Origin: Lepeophtheirus salmonis
Lineage: Eukaryota; Arthropoda; Copepoda; Siphonostomatoida; Caligidae
Assembly: GCF_016086655.4 (NCBI RefSeq)
Contig: NC_052137.2
Coordinates: 1,674,001 to 1,738,000, forward strand
DNA: 64,000 bases
Direction of reading: 5' to 3'
A model generated the notes under the pieces. The model ran no database searches and had not been told where the DNA came from. It saw only the letters and a list, made by a program, of their open reading frames with translations. Made by a program: the position numbers and the translations under genes. Below are positions 22,803 through 34,172 of the stretch, in pieces (the stretch's first letter is position 1; every line of letters begins with the position of its first letter).

Positions 22803-23859
22803 CACTGCGATCCGAATCTCGAGAAGGGCAAGGGCGAGATGCAGTCCTTTTAGTTTTATAAACCAAGGATGTTTCTTCTCGATCCAGGATGGAAATGTAT
22901 CAATGTACAGTATGTGTTAAAAAATAAACATTGGAGAGAAAATGAGACTCAGTGCTACCAACTCGAGCTGCTCATTCCCTAGCTAGCTACACTACTATTA
23001 AATACTATGTGGACGTATTCTGTACTGTATAGCTGTTCAGGTTGAGGCGTTACACTCTTCAAAACATTTACCTCCCTTGACGTCATCAAATAGCCCAACT
23101 GTCATGAATGCGAAATAGGCGCTACTGTGCTAGTAAACAGTGTAATTGTAGGGGAGATGGGTAGGATGTCACAGTCACACAAGGCGTAGGTATTATTAAG
23201 AATACAGGAGCCATGTACTGAATCATCATAGTAATTCATGGCTGAATATATGCGTATTCATTATGTCCTATTTCCTTTTGTACTATTCTTAATCAAAATA
23301 TCCCTTCTCTAAAAATAAATTTCAACTCTCTTGATATTTTTATCTTATACGGATTCAAGTATTTTGTTACTTCTTTACATGATTGTTTCATTTCTCTTCC
23401 ATATTACTTAAAAAATGAACTAATTTACGAAATAAAAATATCATAAATATGTTATTTAACTTATTTAGGAACTTGATTCAAATAAAGTAGAATTAATACA
23501 CATTCATTTCAACAATCTGAATTTCTCTGTTTTAAGTATTAACATTACAAATTTGACTTTTAGGATGACATGCTATAAGTAATGAAATTAATATTTGATT
23601 TATGACAATTTGGCTTTCGATATGTTATTTGTAGGTTAGTGTCTCTGCCATCTTTGAACTCCATTTCAAGTACAAAAAAGTATTTTATACATCATTCATT
23701 TTGACGAGTGGAAAAAAATACAAACTGCTCTGGTCTTCCCTATTGTATGAGTCACGAAACAGTCAAGGAAGCGGCATCACATGAATCAAAACATTGCATG
23801 TGTGTGACATCATCGAAGAATCCCTCATCTGTCAATATTGAATATAATTTATAATATAA
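22803..23859. promoter_or_regulatory. Divergent intergenic region upstream of ENL/AF9
   Basis: No coding sequence. It contains the 5' flank of the minus-strand ENL gene. A perfect CRE-type octamer TGACGTCA lies at 23078-23085, about 275 bp upstream of the ENL start codon. The same octamer also occurs in repeats (15645, 39531), so a regulatory role is only a possibility. No TATA box or initiator could be assigned with confidence. Confidence 0.35.
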
Positions 23860-24658
23860 ATGTTGTGTACAAGTTACGCGGACTGTGCAAGTTACAACTT
23901 GTACAAGTTTCAATTTTTTCTTCATTAATGTATTATTTAATTATAACATGAGCCATTATATTTACTATACATTGATAGTATCATTTAATTTGGATCTATT
24001 CAAATGACATGGTTATTATGTATTTATGAGTCATATAACTCTGGGAGGTTGAAATTTATAATGTGCAACAGAATACTTATATTTAGGTATGTTAATAGGA
24101 TTACAAGCCCCTCACATAGTCTCAGTAGGAGAAGATGGAAAGAGTTTGATTTTTTTTTAAAGTAATTTCAAGATTGAAATTACTAATAGGTATTAAACTC
24201 TCCTTTTCTGTTTTGTATTATTTTTAAAGGGTTCATCTATCATTTGAAGAAATTACATGGAGCTGGGATGAACCATATTTGCGGTATATATCAGAAATTG
24301 TAGCTAAGAAGAAGTAAACTAAATATTTGCAGAAAACATCAAATTACTCCGTTTCCATCGAATAAATAATGGAAATATTGGTATCACTGAATTTAGGATA
24401 AAAAGTTGCATCGTATAAAGTTGTTCAGATCTAAATTTTTTGGAATCCTTTAACATACCTACTTATATTTTAGTTGTTTGTATTAAAATAGTCAAAAATG
24501 ACATGTATAATCCATGAAATATTCAATTATTGTATTCTCCTCATCCCAAATTCGTAAATCCTTGATTTAAAATATTTCCTCTCATTTTTTGGTTGTAACT
24601 TGTACATTTTCCTTATACATGTTACAACTTGTACAAAATCCCAACTTGTACACAACAT
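23860..24658. mobile_element. MITE-like element with 16-bp perfect terminal inverted repeats
   Basis: ATGTTGTGTACAAGTT at 23860-23875 is exactly inverted as AACTTGTACACAACAT at 24643-24658. Inside each end are further copies of the half-site AACTTGTAC/GTACAAGTT (near 23890-23905 and at 24598, 24627), giving subterminal repeats. The 800-bp interior is AT-rich without a credible frame. The right end stops 13 bp before the PUS3 start codon, so the element probably forms the PUS3 5' leader and perhaps its promoter. Confidence 0.75.
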
Positions 24659-24671
24659 ATACAATAAAAGA

Positions 24672-25994
24672 ATGGATCTTTCGCAGCACTCACGTGAGGA
24701 GTTGATCCAGGAAATCCGTCGGTTGGAGAAACATGTCCTTCAGTTGAGGAATGTGATTGCTAAAAAGGGAGATTCTCGGGATAAAAAAATAATACGTCAT
24801 AAAAAGAAAGGGCGGGAGTTTGATCATTCCCTGTATAAAAAACGAAAAGTCTTATTTCAAATAACTTATTTCGGATGGAATTATCATGGATTTACGACTC
24901 AAGAAGACTCTTGTATGACGATTGAGGCTCACTTATTTAAGGTTCATTTATTAGTGTAATAATGCTTTATTGATAATGATGTTTATTGTATTATTTTCTA
25001 GGCATTGCTAACGACATGTTTGATCCAAAGCAGAGAGACTTCCAATTACCACCGCTGTGGCCGTACCGATAAGGGTGTGTCCGCCTTCCGACAAGTCATA
25101 TCTATAGATGTACGCACAAACTTAAAGGAAGGGATAGGTGTTTTCGATTACCCGGATTGTAAAGCGGATTCGCGTCCAGATATGCCTCACGAAATTGATT
25201 ACATTAAAATCATAAATAGCAATTTACCTCCTGATATTCAGCTCATTGCTTGGACACCCGCTCAGAATAGAGAATTATCGGCTCGCTTTGATTGCAAAAA
25301 AAGGACTTACAAATATTTTTTCCCTTTGGGCTCCATCAAAAGTTTAAGCAAAATGAATGAAGCAGGCGCTAAATTAGTTGGTTCTCACGATTTTAGGAAC
25401 TTTTGCAAAATGGATGTGAGCAATGGGGTTCTTACTTACATTCGGAGAATGGTGAATGTATCTACCTCCGTTTTGGAGCCTTCAAAAGAAAAAGAGTCTT
25501 CTCCCTATGATTTGTGTGTGTTAAAAGTAGAGGGCAATGCTTTCCTATGGCATCAGATACGCTGTATAGTGACTGTGCTATTCCATATTGGACAAGGTCG
25601 AGAAGAGCCGGAGCTCATTGATGAATTACTCGACATAGAAAAGAATCCTTGTCGCCCCCAGTATGGCCTTGCCTCGGAAATCCCTCTTAATCTATTTGAT
25701 TGTTCTTATGAGGGTCTCACATGGGACTATAATCTCGAGTCTCTTCGAACTTGCATCAAAGGCTTTCAAGAGTTATGGGCAGAGCATGCCATTAAGGCGC
25801 AAATGATTAAAGCATGTCTTGATGAATTAGAAAGTCATTTTGATGAACGAGTTATAGAGCAAGCAAGTGCGTTACTTCCTCATTCAAAGCAAAGGATATA
25901 TACACCCTTTTTGGAAATGCTCAAATGTCCTAGTTTGGAAGAGAAAATACAGAGATTGAATAAAAGACGGAAACGGAATGAAAATAGCGATTGA
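24672..25994 (+). CDS. PUS3: tRNA pseudouridine synthase 3 (PUS3/Deg1)
   Basis: TruA-family enzyme that isomerises uridine to pseudouridine at positions 38 and 39 of the tRNA anticodon arm. Two exons: 24672-24941 (90 codons from MDLSQHSREELIQEIRR) and 25002-25994; the intron at 24942-25001 starts GTTCAT and ends TTTTCTAG, phase 0. The protein is 420 residues; human PUS3 is about 480. Residues 1-45 form a predicted Lys-rich coiled segment. 'FGWNYHGFTTQED' begins the catalytic domain. 'YHRCGRTDKGVSAFRQVISI' carries the catalytic Asp (about residue 113) in the canonical R-T-D-K-G-V motif. 'ARFDCKKRTYKYFF', 'DFRNFCK' and 'FLWHQIRCIV' are further family blocks. The frame is intact. The ATG at 24672 is chosen because upstream sequence is the MITE-like element; an in-frame TTG further up lies inside that element. 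Confidence 0.96.
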
Positions 25995-26311
25995 TTTATA
26001 GTGCAACTTCATAACATTGTTAAATCTGCTCGGGTTTACATGTGTTTACGTCATGTTCTAATATAACCCAGTATTACGAAATATATTTATACCAAGTGAA
26101 TACAATCACTTAAATTGTTGATATGAATAATATTATATAGTCCTATTATATACATAATAATGCAAGTGAGGTAAAAAGGGATGTGTGATTCAATTCACTG
26201 ATGATATCAGAGGAAATATTATCCATCATTAGTTATTGAGGATTACCCAAATATTATTGCTTGTTACGCCTCATAGTTATGTAACTTCAGCATTTAACAT
26301 CAATATCTAGA
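25995..26311. other. PUS3 3' flank
   Basis: AT-rich DNA containing the presumed PUS3 3' UTR. No canonical AATAAA close to the stop was seen; AATAAT-like variants occur near 26125 and 26155. Confidence 0.4.
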
Positions 26312-26545
26312 GGCGTCCGCTAGCCGTGGGCTGGAGGGGCTGTAGCCCTCCCCCCAATTAACGAATTTTTGTTTTTTAATTTAATTTAATTTTTCGATTA
26401 TCATTTTTGATAAATTTTTTTCCTAAAAATAAATTTTTTAAGAATAGCTATGGATTTTTGATAAAAAAATCAAAAGCCAAGCCCCTCCCCCAAAAAAAAA
26501 AAAAAAAAATAATTAATAATAATAATATAATCCTGTGAACAGCTC
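26312..26545 (+). repeat. F1 repeat copy 5 (short array)
   Basis: Head GGCGTCCGCTAGCCGTGGGC then TGGAGGGGCTGTAGCCCTCC; about one and a half array units including ATAGCTATGGATTTTTG; tail AGCCAAGCCCCTCCCCC and ATATAATCCTGTGAACAGC. Confidence 0.85.
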
Positions 26546-27106
26546 TGATATCATGTTACAATGTTAGCTATCGATCCTTCGGACTGTTAATAATACTAAG
26601 GAATTTAATTCTAGAAAAGGTCTATAGAATTCCATGCCTAAGGATACAATATTTAATTTTTTGTTTATGCTGTACTCATGAGACCCATTTATTTGAGTTA
26701 TATAGCACGGACTCATCCATTTGATCCCCTTTTAGTAATGTTAACAAAATTACAGTATAAAAAAAGAGCAATTTTTATGGAAGACAAACTTGATAAACCT
26801 TGCTCATAAATAAATTTGATCTTGGATTGTTTACTTAATTTGATGACTAATAATGACCAGGAAGGAGGCAAAACATGTGTTTGAGTCTTTTTAAAAAGTA
26901 TATAAGTCATGCATTCATTCATTGATCTGACTGTTTATTAAGCATTTTCTGGCTACAAAATTTTTAAAAATAATAATTAATTTTCTATCATGTAGATATT
27001 GGATATTTTGCCTGCTAATATATCAGCCCACGTCTAATATTTATCCAAGAACACTGAAATTAATATGGAACGATTGACGTTGATTTATTTTAGTGTGCAC
27101 TTATTG
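26546..27106. other. Intergenic AT-rich DNA
   Basis: No gene or recognised repeat. A minus-strand frame at 26713-26922 has no recognisable domain. Confidence 0.5.
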
Positions 27107-27784
27107 TGACGGAAGTGCAAAATAATTTTATCATATTTATAAAGTAAACGTAGTAAATTGAAACAGTCATTTCAAAAAATAATTAAATTAATTTTTTTAG
27201 AAAGCTTACCCATTAAACAATTATCATTTCAATGACATAGAATATGTAATTTTAATTTAATCCAACTTTATATAACAAAAAACATAATATGTTATGTACA
27301 ATATACACTTTAACAGTGAGGATAAAATTGAGTAATTCACAATTCAATCAAACTATTGGGGATAAAAATTAGTAGTTGAAGAATTTTTTGAACACTTTCT
27401 CCTTTATACTTGGATAAAGTTGGATCTATTCGCTTCAATTACAAATATTTTAGTTTTTGATATCGAAGAATTTTGATCCAATTTGATTGAAAGAAAGTAC
27501 TGAGTAGATGGTCATTACTGATTGACTATTTTTAAGAACCATGTTAGTTGGATACAAAATTGATTTGTTCTTGCTCATTTGAATAGGATACATATTGTGT
27601 AGTAGTGTTCATAGATTATGTGTTTCCTATTAAAAATTGGGCTAAATTAAAAATATATAATAAATATTATATATCATTGAAATGATAATTGTTTAATTAT
27701 TAAAGTTTCTAATTAAAAAAATGATAATATTTTGAGATGGCTAAGAAATTAATATGAGAAAACTAAATATTTGCACTCCCGTCA
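27107..27784. mobile_element. MITE-like inverted-repeat element, about 680 bp
   Basis: The ends TGACGGAAGTGCAAA (27107) and TTTGCACTCCCGTCA (27770) are inverted complements with one mismatch. Further in, 'TAAACAATTATCATTTCAAT' (27215) pairs with 'ATTGAAATGATAATTGTTTA' (27675). The arms are therefore at least 140 bp with decayed stretches. No coding frame. Confidence 0.7.
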
Positions 27785-28313
27785 ACTCCCTCTCAAAAAA
27801 AAGAGTGGGTTCTTGATAATCATGTCAGCGTTCCATCATTGACTTATGGACTTATGCTTTAAAATAGTGAACGAAGGAACAAATAAAAAAGACAAAACTA
27901 GATCAACAACTTTGCATATGGAACATTATAAACAAATAAGTTGTTTTAAATGAGACTTGTGTAAATGGGAAATTGTTTGTGGATGACATATTTATATATT
28001 ATGTATATATATATATATTAGATAAAGTTTAAAGTCCTTTAGCTAGAGTATTGAATAAATATTCAATATTAATTACTACTGATGGTGTTGCTAATTGGAT
28101 ATATCCAATATTGTTCAATGACTTAGAGAGCTAGGAGTGGAGTGCCATTTTTTAAGGGTCTATTCACAAGACTCTTGTCAAAAAAGAAAGAAAAAGTATT
28201 TAATTATTTTCGAAAAAAAATACTCCTGAGTTTTTTTCTTTTTTTTTTTTGTTTCTCAGTTCAACAGTTGACGGGGAGAAAAGGATAATTCATTCATTGA
28301 ATCATTCATCGAT
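27785..28313. promoter_or_regulatory. 5' flank of the ethanolaminephosphotransferase gene
   Basis: Non-coding. It has a (TA)n run near 28000 and a pyrimidine-rich stretch just before the gene (TTTTTTTCTTTTTTTTTTTT, 28232-28251). The start codon at 28314 is preceded by 'CATTCATCGAT'. No promoter motif could be assigned with confidence. Confidence 0.3.
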
Positions 28314-29613
28314 ATGAAGCGAAGTAAAGGATACTTGGAAGTGGAATACTTAAATGAGGAGGCCCTCAAGGGCTTCCAATCCTACAAGTATAATTCGGTA
28401 GACACGAGTCCTCTCAGCAATTATGTGATGCATCCATTTTGGAACTGGGTTGTGGATAAATTATGTCCGAAATGGGTGAGTCTTTGGAGATGGGATTGGA
28501 CTCATTCAGGATTTGATTGTCCACTTTATTTTACAGATAGCACCGAATTTACTCACACTGAGTGGCTTCATTTGTTGCGTGGCGCATTATCTGGTTCTGT
28601 CCTATTACGACTATGACTTTGCGAATCCCTTGGACATCGCTCGTTGGGCCTGGCTTGCCGCCTCCATCCTCCTCTTCCTCTCTCACACACTTGACGGAAT
28701 CGATGGAAAGCAAGCACGGCGGACAGGAACATCAGGACCTCTTGGAGAACTCTTTGATCATGGTTTAGACTCTTGGTCCACGACTTTCATCACCACTTCT
28801 TTATACGCGTTATTTGGAAATGATCCCATCTCGAGTATCTCAACGGCTCGCATGTATTTTGCATTATGGGCAGTGTTTTTGAACTTTCAAATCTCACATT
28901 TCGAAAAGTACAACACGGGGATCATGTATCTTCCTTGGGGCTATGACGTGTCCATGGTTTCTGGAAGTCTTTTGTACCTTTTGACTTTTTTTGTAACTCC
29001 GGCCTTCTACTCCTCTTCTTGGATGCCCTTTTCGCCGGGACGTGTTCTAGAGATCATCCTTTATATTGGAAGTGTGGGTGTTACAGTGCCTGCAGCTATT
29101 TATAACATTTACCTGTCCTATAGAGATGGTACTGGAAAGAACCGACCGTTCAAAGAAGCCATTCGCCCTCTAGTCTCTTTCTTTACTGCTTTCATCGTTT
29201 GCGTTTCTTGGATCACATTCTTTCCAACGGCATTGAATGAGGATCCCCGATGCTTTTACTATATGACTGGCGTTCTTTACTCTAATATTGCTTGCCGACT
29301 GATTGTGGCCCAAATGAGTAACACTCGCGTGGAGCTTATCAATGCCCTCATTATCCCCACATTCGTATCCCTGATTTTAGTATCCTTGCTACCTCAGAAA
29401 GAACATATCCCTCTCCTCTACCTCCTTACCATATTGCTAACTGTAGCGCATATCCACTATGGAGTTTGTGTCGTAAGACAATTGTGTGAATATTTTGACA
29501 TTCAATGCTTTAAAATCAAGAATAGATCTGACACGGATGATCAACAAAGGTTATTATCCTCATCGTCCAAAGATGAGTCTCCTTCTACATCTACTGTAGT
29601 AGACATTGTTTAA
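28314..29613 (+). CDS. EPT1: Ethanolaminephosphotransferase 1 (EPT1/SELENOI type)
   Basis: Integral ER/Golgi membrane enzyme of the Kennedy pathway that transfers phosphoethanolamine from CDP-ethanolamine to diacylglycerol. Two exons: 28314-28475 (54 codons) and 28537-29613; intron 28476-28536 (GTGAGT...TTTACAG), phase 0; product 412 residues. 'YKYNSVDTSPLSNYVMHPFW' is the family's N-terminal signature. The CDP-alcohol phosphotransferase motif D-G-x2-A-R-x8-G-x3-D-x3-D is complete at residues 110-132 (DGKQARRTGTSGPLGELFDH, then GLD). 'HFEKYNTGIMYLPWGYD' and 'AHIHYGVCVVRQL' favour EPT1 over choline-specific relatives. Several hydrophobic membrane segments follow the motif. Near the C-terminus, where vertebrate SELENOI has Ser-Asp-Sec, this protein reads 'NRSDTDDQQ': Thr (ACG) and no in-frame TGA, so no selenocysteine is needed here. 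Confidence 0.95.
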
Positions 29614-30297
29614 CAAAAGAAATTACATAATTATTTTCCCGTTTAATATAAATTCAAAGTCAATCAAAAACATTCATTTTTATTTTACTTAATATCAAGG
29701 AAATTGTTGAAAGAGAATTGTTGATAATAATTAAGGAATACTATATTTATATTTATTCAATCATTTATTTATTTTTCCCCCATTTGCATTTGCAAAATCC
29801 AATGAGTGAGTATTTGATTTTGATTAATTTAATCTTTCTGTCATTCTATTAACACTATAATAGTATCACAAATAACACCAGTCGATAAAATTTCTACTTT
29901 GTTTACCCCTTGGATTGAGATGCTGTGCCCCGAATATATTTTATCTCGAGCAACATGGAAATTCCCTTTATAATAAAAAAAAAAGTTTTGCTTTCGTGGT
30001 CTTTACTGTGTTTTTTTCTAAAGTTATTTTTTGACAACAACCATATCATTTAGTGTGTTATTTTAAAACACAATAAGACACAATGTCCCTTCCAACTACA
30101 AAAACAAAGTGACAAGAAATGGACCCTTTCTTGTAAAGTCTAATACATTCCTCATTTTTGATCCCAATGTTCAAAGTCATAGTTTTTTATATAAGTTATT
30201 TTTATAAAGAGCACCAAAAAAAAATTAAAGTTATAAACTTGATTTTTTTAATTTTTTTATGCATACCTAAATATTTAACTCTCGCAGTATATTGACA
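29614..30297. other. Intergenic DNA downstream of EPT1
   Basis: Contains the presumed EPT1 3' UTR and AT-rich DNA. No gene seen. Confidence 0.5.
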
Positions 30298-30716
30298 GTA
30301 AATATGTGGCCCCTCCAACACAAAAGTAAACTAGAATGATTCTTCGCAAAATTGAGAATGGATTACATTTGTATCCTTCGAAGAATTATTGTCAATTTTT
30401 ATCAACAAAATGTGATTATTAACCTTTTGGGTGTGCTTCAAATTGCACAAATTGATCGTCACAATAAACGAATGAGACATTGACTGATTTTATGGTTGAA
30501 TGAAGTCATATCGAAGCCAAGATAAGTCTCTTAAATCAAATAAAGGGCCTAAACTATAGCTAAAATTAATTGAATATCAGGGCTACTACCAGTAATTTAA
30601 AGTCAAGAACTCAGATTGACTCAAATATGCCTATGAAATAAAAAATAATTTGGGATTTTCCTCTTTTCTTGATTTCTGTTCAAGATTTTTTTTTTTATTG
30701 ACGGACCGCATATATA
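30298..30716. repeat. F2 repeat, uninterrupted copy
   Basis: Starts TAAATATGTGGCCCCTCCAA with CACAAAAG and ends TTGACGGACCGCATATATAA, inverted relative to each other as in other F2 copies. Interior blocks 'TTGGGTGTGCTTCAAATT', 'CGTCACAATAAACGAATGAG' and 'AAAGGGCCTAAACTATAGCT' recur in the same order at 61027-62640. This copy serves as an uninterrupted reference for the F1 insertions there. Confidence 0.7.
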
Positions 30717-31632
30717 AAATGTTGCACTCTTTCGTAGGCCACAAAAGCAGAAATTTCCCAAAGCAATATCTAGATCCTTTTCATGCTTCTTGAGGTCAGT
30801 AAAGGCTCAAAGAGAGGAATGGGGGACAAGACATCCCAATGCAAGGGTCAAAATTTGTTTAAGACATATTATCATGTATTTGTTGCAAGGGGCTCGCTCT
30901 CTAATTCAAAAGCATCGAAAATGTACATAGATGGATATATGTATTAATCAATGTACAGATTTAGTCCGTTTTTGAACCATAGCTTCATATCAATACTCTG
31001 CACTTGACTGTTGTTATTATTATTAATTATAATGTAAAATTGGGATTCTAAAATCATTAACTCACAACACTCTATTTATACACACTCACAAACCGTTCTT
31101 TTTCTTATATTTATTATAACAAACAGACACAAATTTAGGTGATTCGACTTTAGTCCTTGTCCACTTAGTTACTTATATATATATATATATGTATTACTAG
31201 TAATCGCTTATAAGGCTTTTTATGTTTTGTTTTCAGGCAAGTGCAAGCCGTTGATAAGAGAAGGTAGAAGAAGAAACTGAAAAGATGTGATTTGGAAAAG
31301 AAAATCAAAATTTGTTGTGTCGTCAACGTTGGCTTATTTGCTTAGCTGGGAAAATTCTATGTCAGAGGCTGTTATTGCTTATAATTAATTATTACTAAAT
31401 TATTTTATGTAGACTTTTAATATGTTCATTTTGGATTTTGTAAAAATCCAGGTTGTATTGTTCATAAGTTTTTTATATTCCTTCTATATATATTTTTTTT
31501 TTATGTAGCGTTAGTTAATATTTTACTACAATATACATTCAACAAACTATTCATGGCTCTTCGAGGTATTGTTTATTTGTCCATCAATCACTTTGTAAAA
31601 GTATTGAACCATGTAATGATAAAAACAATCTC
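30717..31632. other. Intergenic DNA
   Basis: No gene. Contains a (TA)n run near 31172-31190 and a mixed ATT repeat near 31015. Confidence 0.5.
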
Positions 31633-31715
31633 AGGGGCGTCCGCAGGATTATATATATATATATTTATTTATTTTTTTTTTTTCGGGGGGCTTAGTTTTT
31701 GGAGTCTTTTGAAAA
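31633..31715 (-). repeat. F1 repeat fragment, copy 6
   Basis: Inverted tail GGGGCGTCCGCAGGATTATA, then a (TA)n and T run and GGGGGGCTTAG. The array and head are missing. Confidence 0.75.
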
Positions 31716-32956
31716 AACGATAATCTTGAATATTTACTATAGTATTTATATATATAAATAGGATCACTCAAAAAATACAAAATCCTTGGCTATGCATATT
31801 TTTTAAATAGATTTTTTTTTTTTTAATCAAACGGAATATTTTTCTACAATAATAATATAAGCTATGATATTCCTTATCACTATGAATGATGGATAAGTTA
31901 TAGATGTCTAAATAAGAGTCTCGTTTTTCATCATTTTTCACCCTAAATAAGAAACAATAATAACATTTTCAACAGTTTCATCCATCGTACTTCAATTTGG
32001 TGATTGTCTTAATAATAACAAATGTTTCTTAAACGATAGTGGTCTCGAATTACTATAATCTCAATTATTTTTGAAACTTGATAACCCCAGAAAAAACGTA
32101 GATCAGTTTTGGATATTGCGCTTATAGATAAGTTATATTCTTGGCTTCATTTCATTGGTAGAAATTTTGACTCTAATTGTTCCCTTGTGTTATTTTTCTA
32201 TCTGTTTAAAAAGTTTATAAAAATAAACTTTTTGAGTAGAAAGTAGGGATATTGTAAATCTTGGTGAAAAGGGGAGGGGGGGTCAGTTGCATTTTTTCTC
32301 CTATAGTTTATTCTTATCTATTATTTTATATAATTAAACTTCACATCAAACATATTTTTTAGCCAGAGCAGGACTCTGAAGGGGTTTTTGAGATTGAATT
32401 TATCCGATTTATACTACTAATACATTGAAATTTAATAATTCAACATTATGAAAAGGTCTATAATATAGTTATTTATTCCTCAAATAATAGTCTTATAATT
32501 TTCTTAATTTATAATTCAAACTTGATTTTTTTAAACTGTTGCAATCCTCTCTGCCTATGGGGACAGTTCCCCAATTTCACGATTCGCATTCAAATATAAG
32601 TTGCAGAAAAACTACTGACTGGTAGAATCTTTCAAATGATTAAAAAAATTTAAAACATATGTTGGAGGTTTGGGGTCAAATGGGTATCTTTTAGCTTTCG
32701 GCTCATAACTCTTCATTTTCAAATATTATATATATATTTTTTAAATATTAGCCATACTATGGGCTACCAAACGGTATAAGTTTAACTTAAGTTATATTAT
32801 AGATTCTATGTTTGAGGCAATAAATGCTTTAAAAATTATTAATGGAAAAAATCCCTCGAATTAAAATTCCTGAAAATCAAAGAAAAAAAAATAGAGAGAA
32901 GTTTTTAGATAGACTAATTCATTAAATTAAAGTATAAAGTTTCCGGAGCTATTCAT
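31716..32956. other. Intergenic AT-rich DNA
   Basis: No gene. Includes the short dispersed motif near 32505-32545 (TTCAAACTTGATTTTTTTAA with CTGTTGCAATC) shared with 1830 and 9060. Confidence 0.5.
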
Positions 32957-33148
32957 GGGCGTCCGTAGGGAATGGGCTGGAGGGGCTGTAGCTCCCCCCA
33001 CATTTCCGAAAAAATAATTTTCTGTGAATAGCTATGGATTTTTGAAATTTTTTCCATAAAATTTAATTTTTGAAATTTGGTTAATTTTTGGATTTTTTTT
33101 TCAAAAAGAAAAAAAATATATATATATGTGTAATCCTACGGACGCCTA
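32957..33148 (+). repeat. F1 repeat copy 7 (minimal, both ends present)
   Basis: Head GGGCGTCCGTAGGGAATGGG, about two array units (GTGAATAGCTATGGATTTTT), tail GTGTAATCCTACGGACGCC. At about 190 bp it is the shortest copy with both termini. Both ends carry the same variant CGTCCGTAGG/CCTACGGACG, so the two ends match each other better than they match other copies. Confidence 0.88.
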
Positions 33149-33384
33149 CGGGCTGTTAAGATTTTTTCTTACATAACATAGGCTACCCAAAAAAATGTAA
33201 TGATAACATGGAAACATTAAATTTTTAAAAAGTTCGCTCAATTTCTTGGGACAAGCCCCCCAAACCTAAAAATACTCCAACTAGATATCCTACTCTATTT
33301 GTATTAAACTTTGGCATATCTGAGTCAAACCAGCTCCGATTAATTGATAAAAAAGTGTTACAACTGTCCCTAATCTTTCCCATC

Positions 33385-33815
33385 TGTGAATAGATCGATC
33401 GTTTTAAGCTGGCGATCGAACAGAAGCGGCCAGCATCGGTGAATAGGAGACAACACCAGGCCGCACACATCTTTGATGACGCACCAGAAGCTCTGTTAGG
33501 TCTGATGGGATGTTCTTGTACATCCACCTACAGTCCAACCTGGCACCAAGTGACTATCAGTTGTTCCAGTCTATGGCCAACGTGCTTGGGGATACAAATT
33601 TAGCCTCAATAGAGGGCTGTGAAAATTGTTTGTCTGAGTTTTTTTGCTAATAGGGACAAGGGCTTCTACGAGAAGGGCATTATGAAGTAGGATTCTCGTT
33701 TCCAACAAGTTATCGAATAGAACAGGGCATACTTGGCTTAAATAGGACCATGCTAACACTTCCATATAAGATTAAAATAGAGCAAATAAAACGTAATTAC
33801 TTTTTCTCCAAACTA
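33385..33815 (+). pseudogene. mariner transposase 3' fragment with right terminal repeat
   Basis: Plus-strand frames give 'KLAIEQKRPASVNR' (33393), a decayed second catalytic region, 'DVLVHPPTVQPGTK' and its shifted partner 'SDYQLFQSMANVLGDTNLAS' (third catalytic Asp region), then 'FANRDKGFYEKGIMK' and 'SRFQQVIEQNRAYLA' near 33740. The inverted terminal repeat AATTACTTTTTCTCCAAACT closes the element at about 33815. It is the inverse of the left end at 9821 (GTTGGGGAAAAAGTAATT), so both belong to one mariner family. The 5' half is lost. Confidence 0.8.
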
Positions 33816-34110
33816 TTATTATTTATATTTCTTTGCAATTGGACTACGTTGGTGGGATTCAGACAATATTGCTCCAACACACAGGTTGGTGAATTTGATT
33901 CAAGGTTACAATGATATTGTTCTGTCTTTTTTTTATCACTTAAATATATTATTAGCAAATAGAAACAATTAACAACTCAGTAGATAAGGGTTACAATCTT
34001 AATGAAATGCGATGCTAAGATTTTGTTACTGAGTAATTGGGCCTGAGCAATTATTGTGAGTAGATCAAATTTGGAGATAAAGTATCCTAGAAACACGAAT
34101 ATGCAAATTT
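33816..34110. other. Intergenic DNA
   Basis: No gene or clear repeat. Confidence 0.45.
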
Positions 34111-34172
34111 AGGGGCAATTTTTGAAATTGAGGAGGGACCTAAAGCCTCCACCCCGGTAGACGCCCCTGATG
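34111..34172 (-). repeat. F1 repeat head fragment, copy 8
   Basis: Reads GAGGAGGGACCTAAAGCCTC then CACCCCGGTAGACGCCCCTGA, the inverted F1 head end. No array remains. Confidence 0.6.

Noticed and set aside
23078..23085. TGACGTCA as a proven CRE promoter element of ENL
   Set aside because: The octamer also occurs in repeats near 15645 and 39531, so its presence alone is not evidence of function; it is only mentioned in the intergenic entry.
24600..24671. Extended N-terminus for PUS3 starting at an upstream TTG
   Set aside because: The upstream 24 codons lie in the inverted-repeat element, and an ATG at 24672 starts the family-like N-terminus. No evidence supports a non-ATG start.
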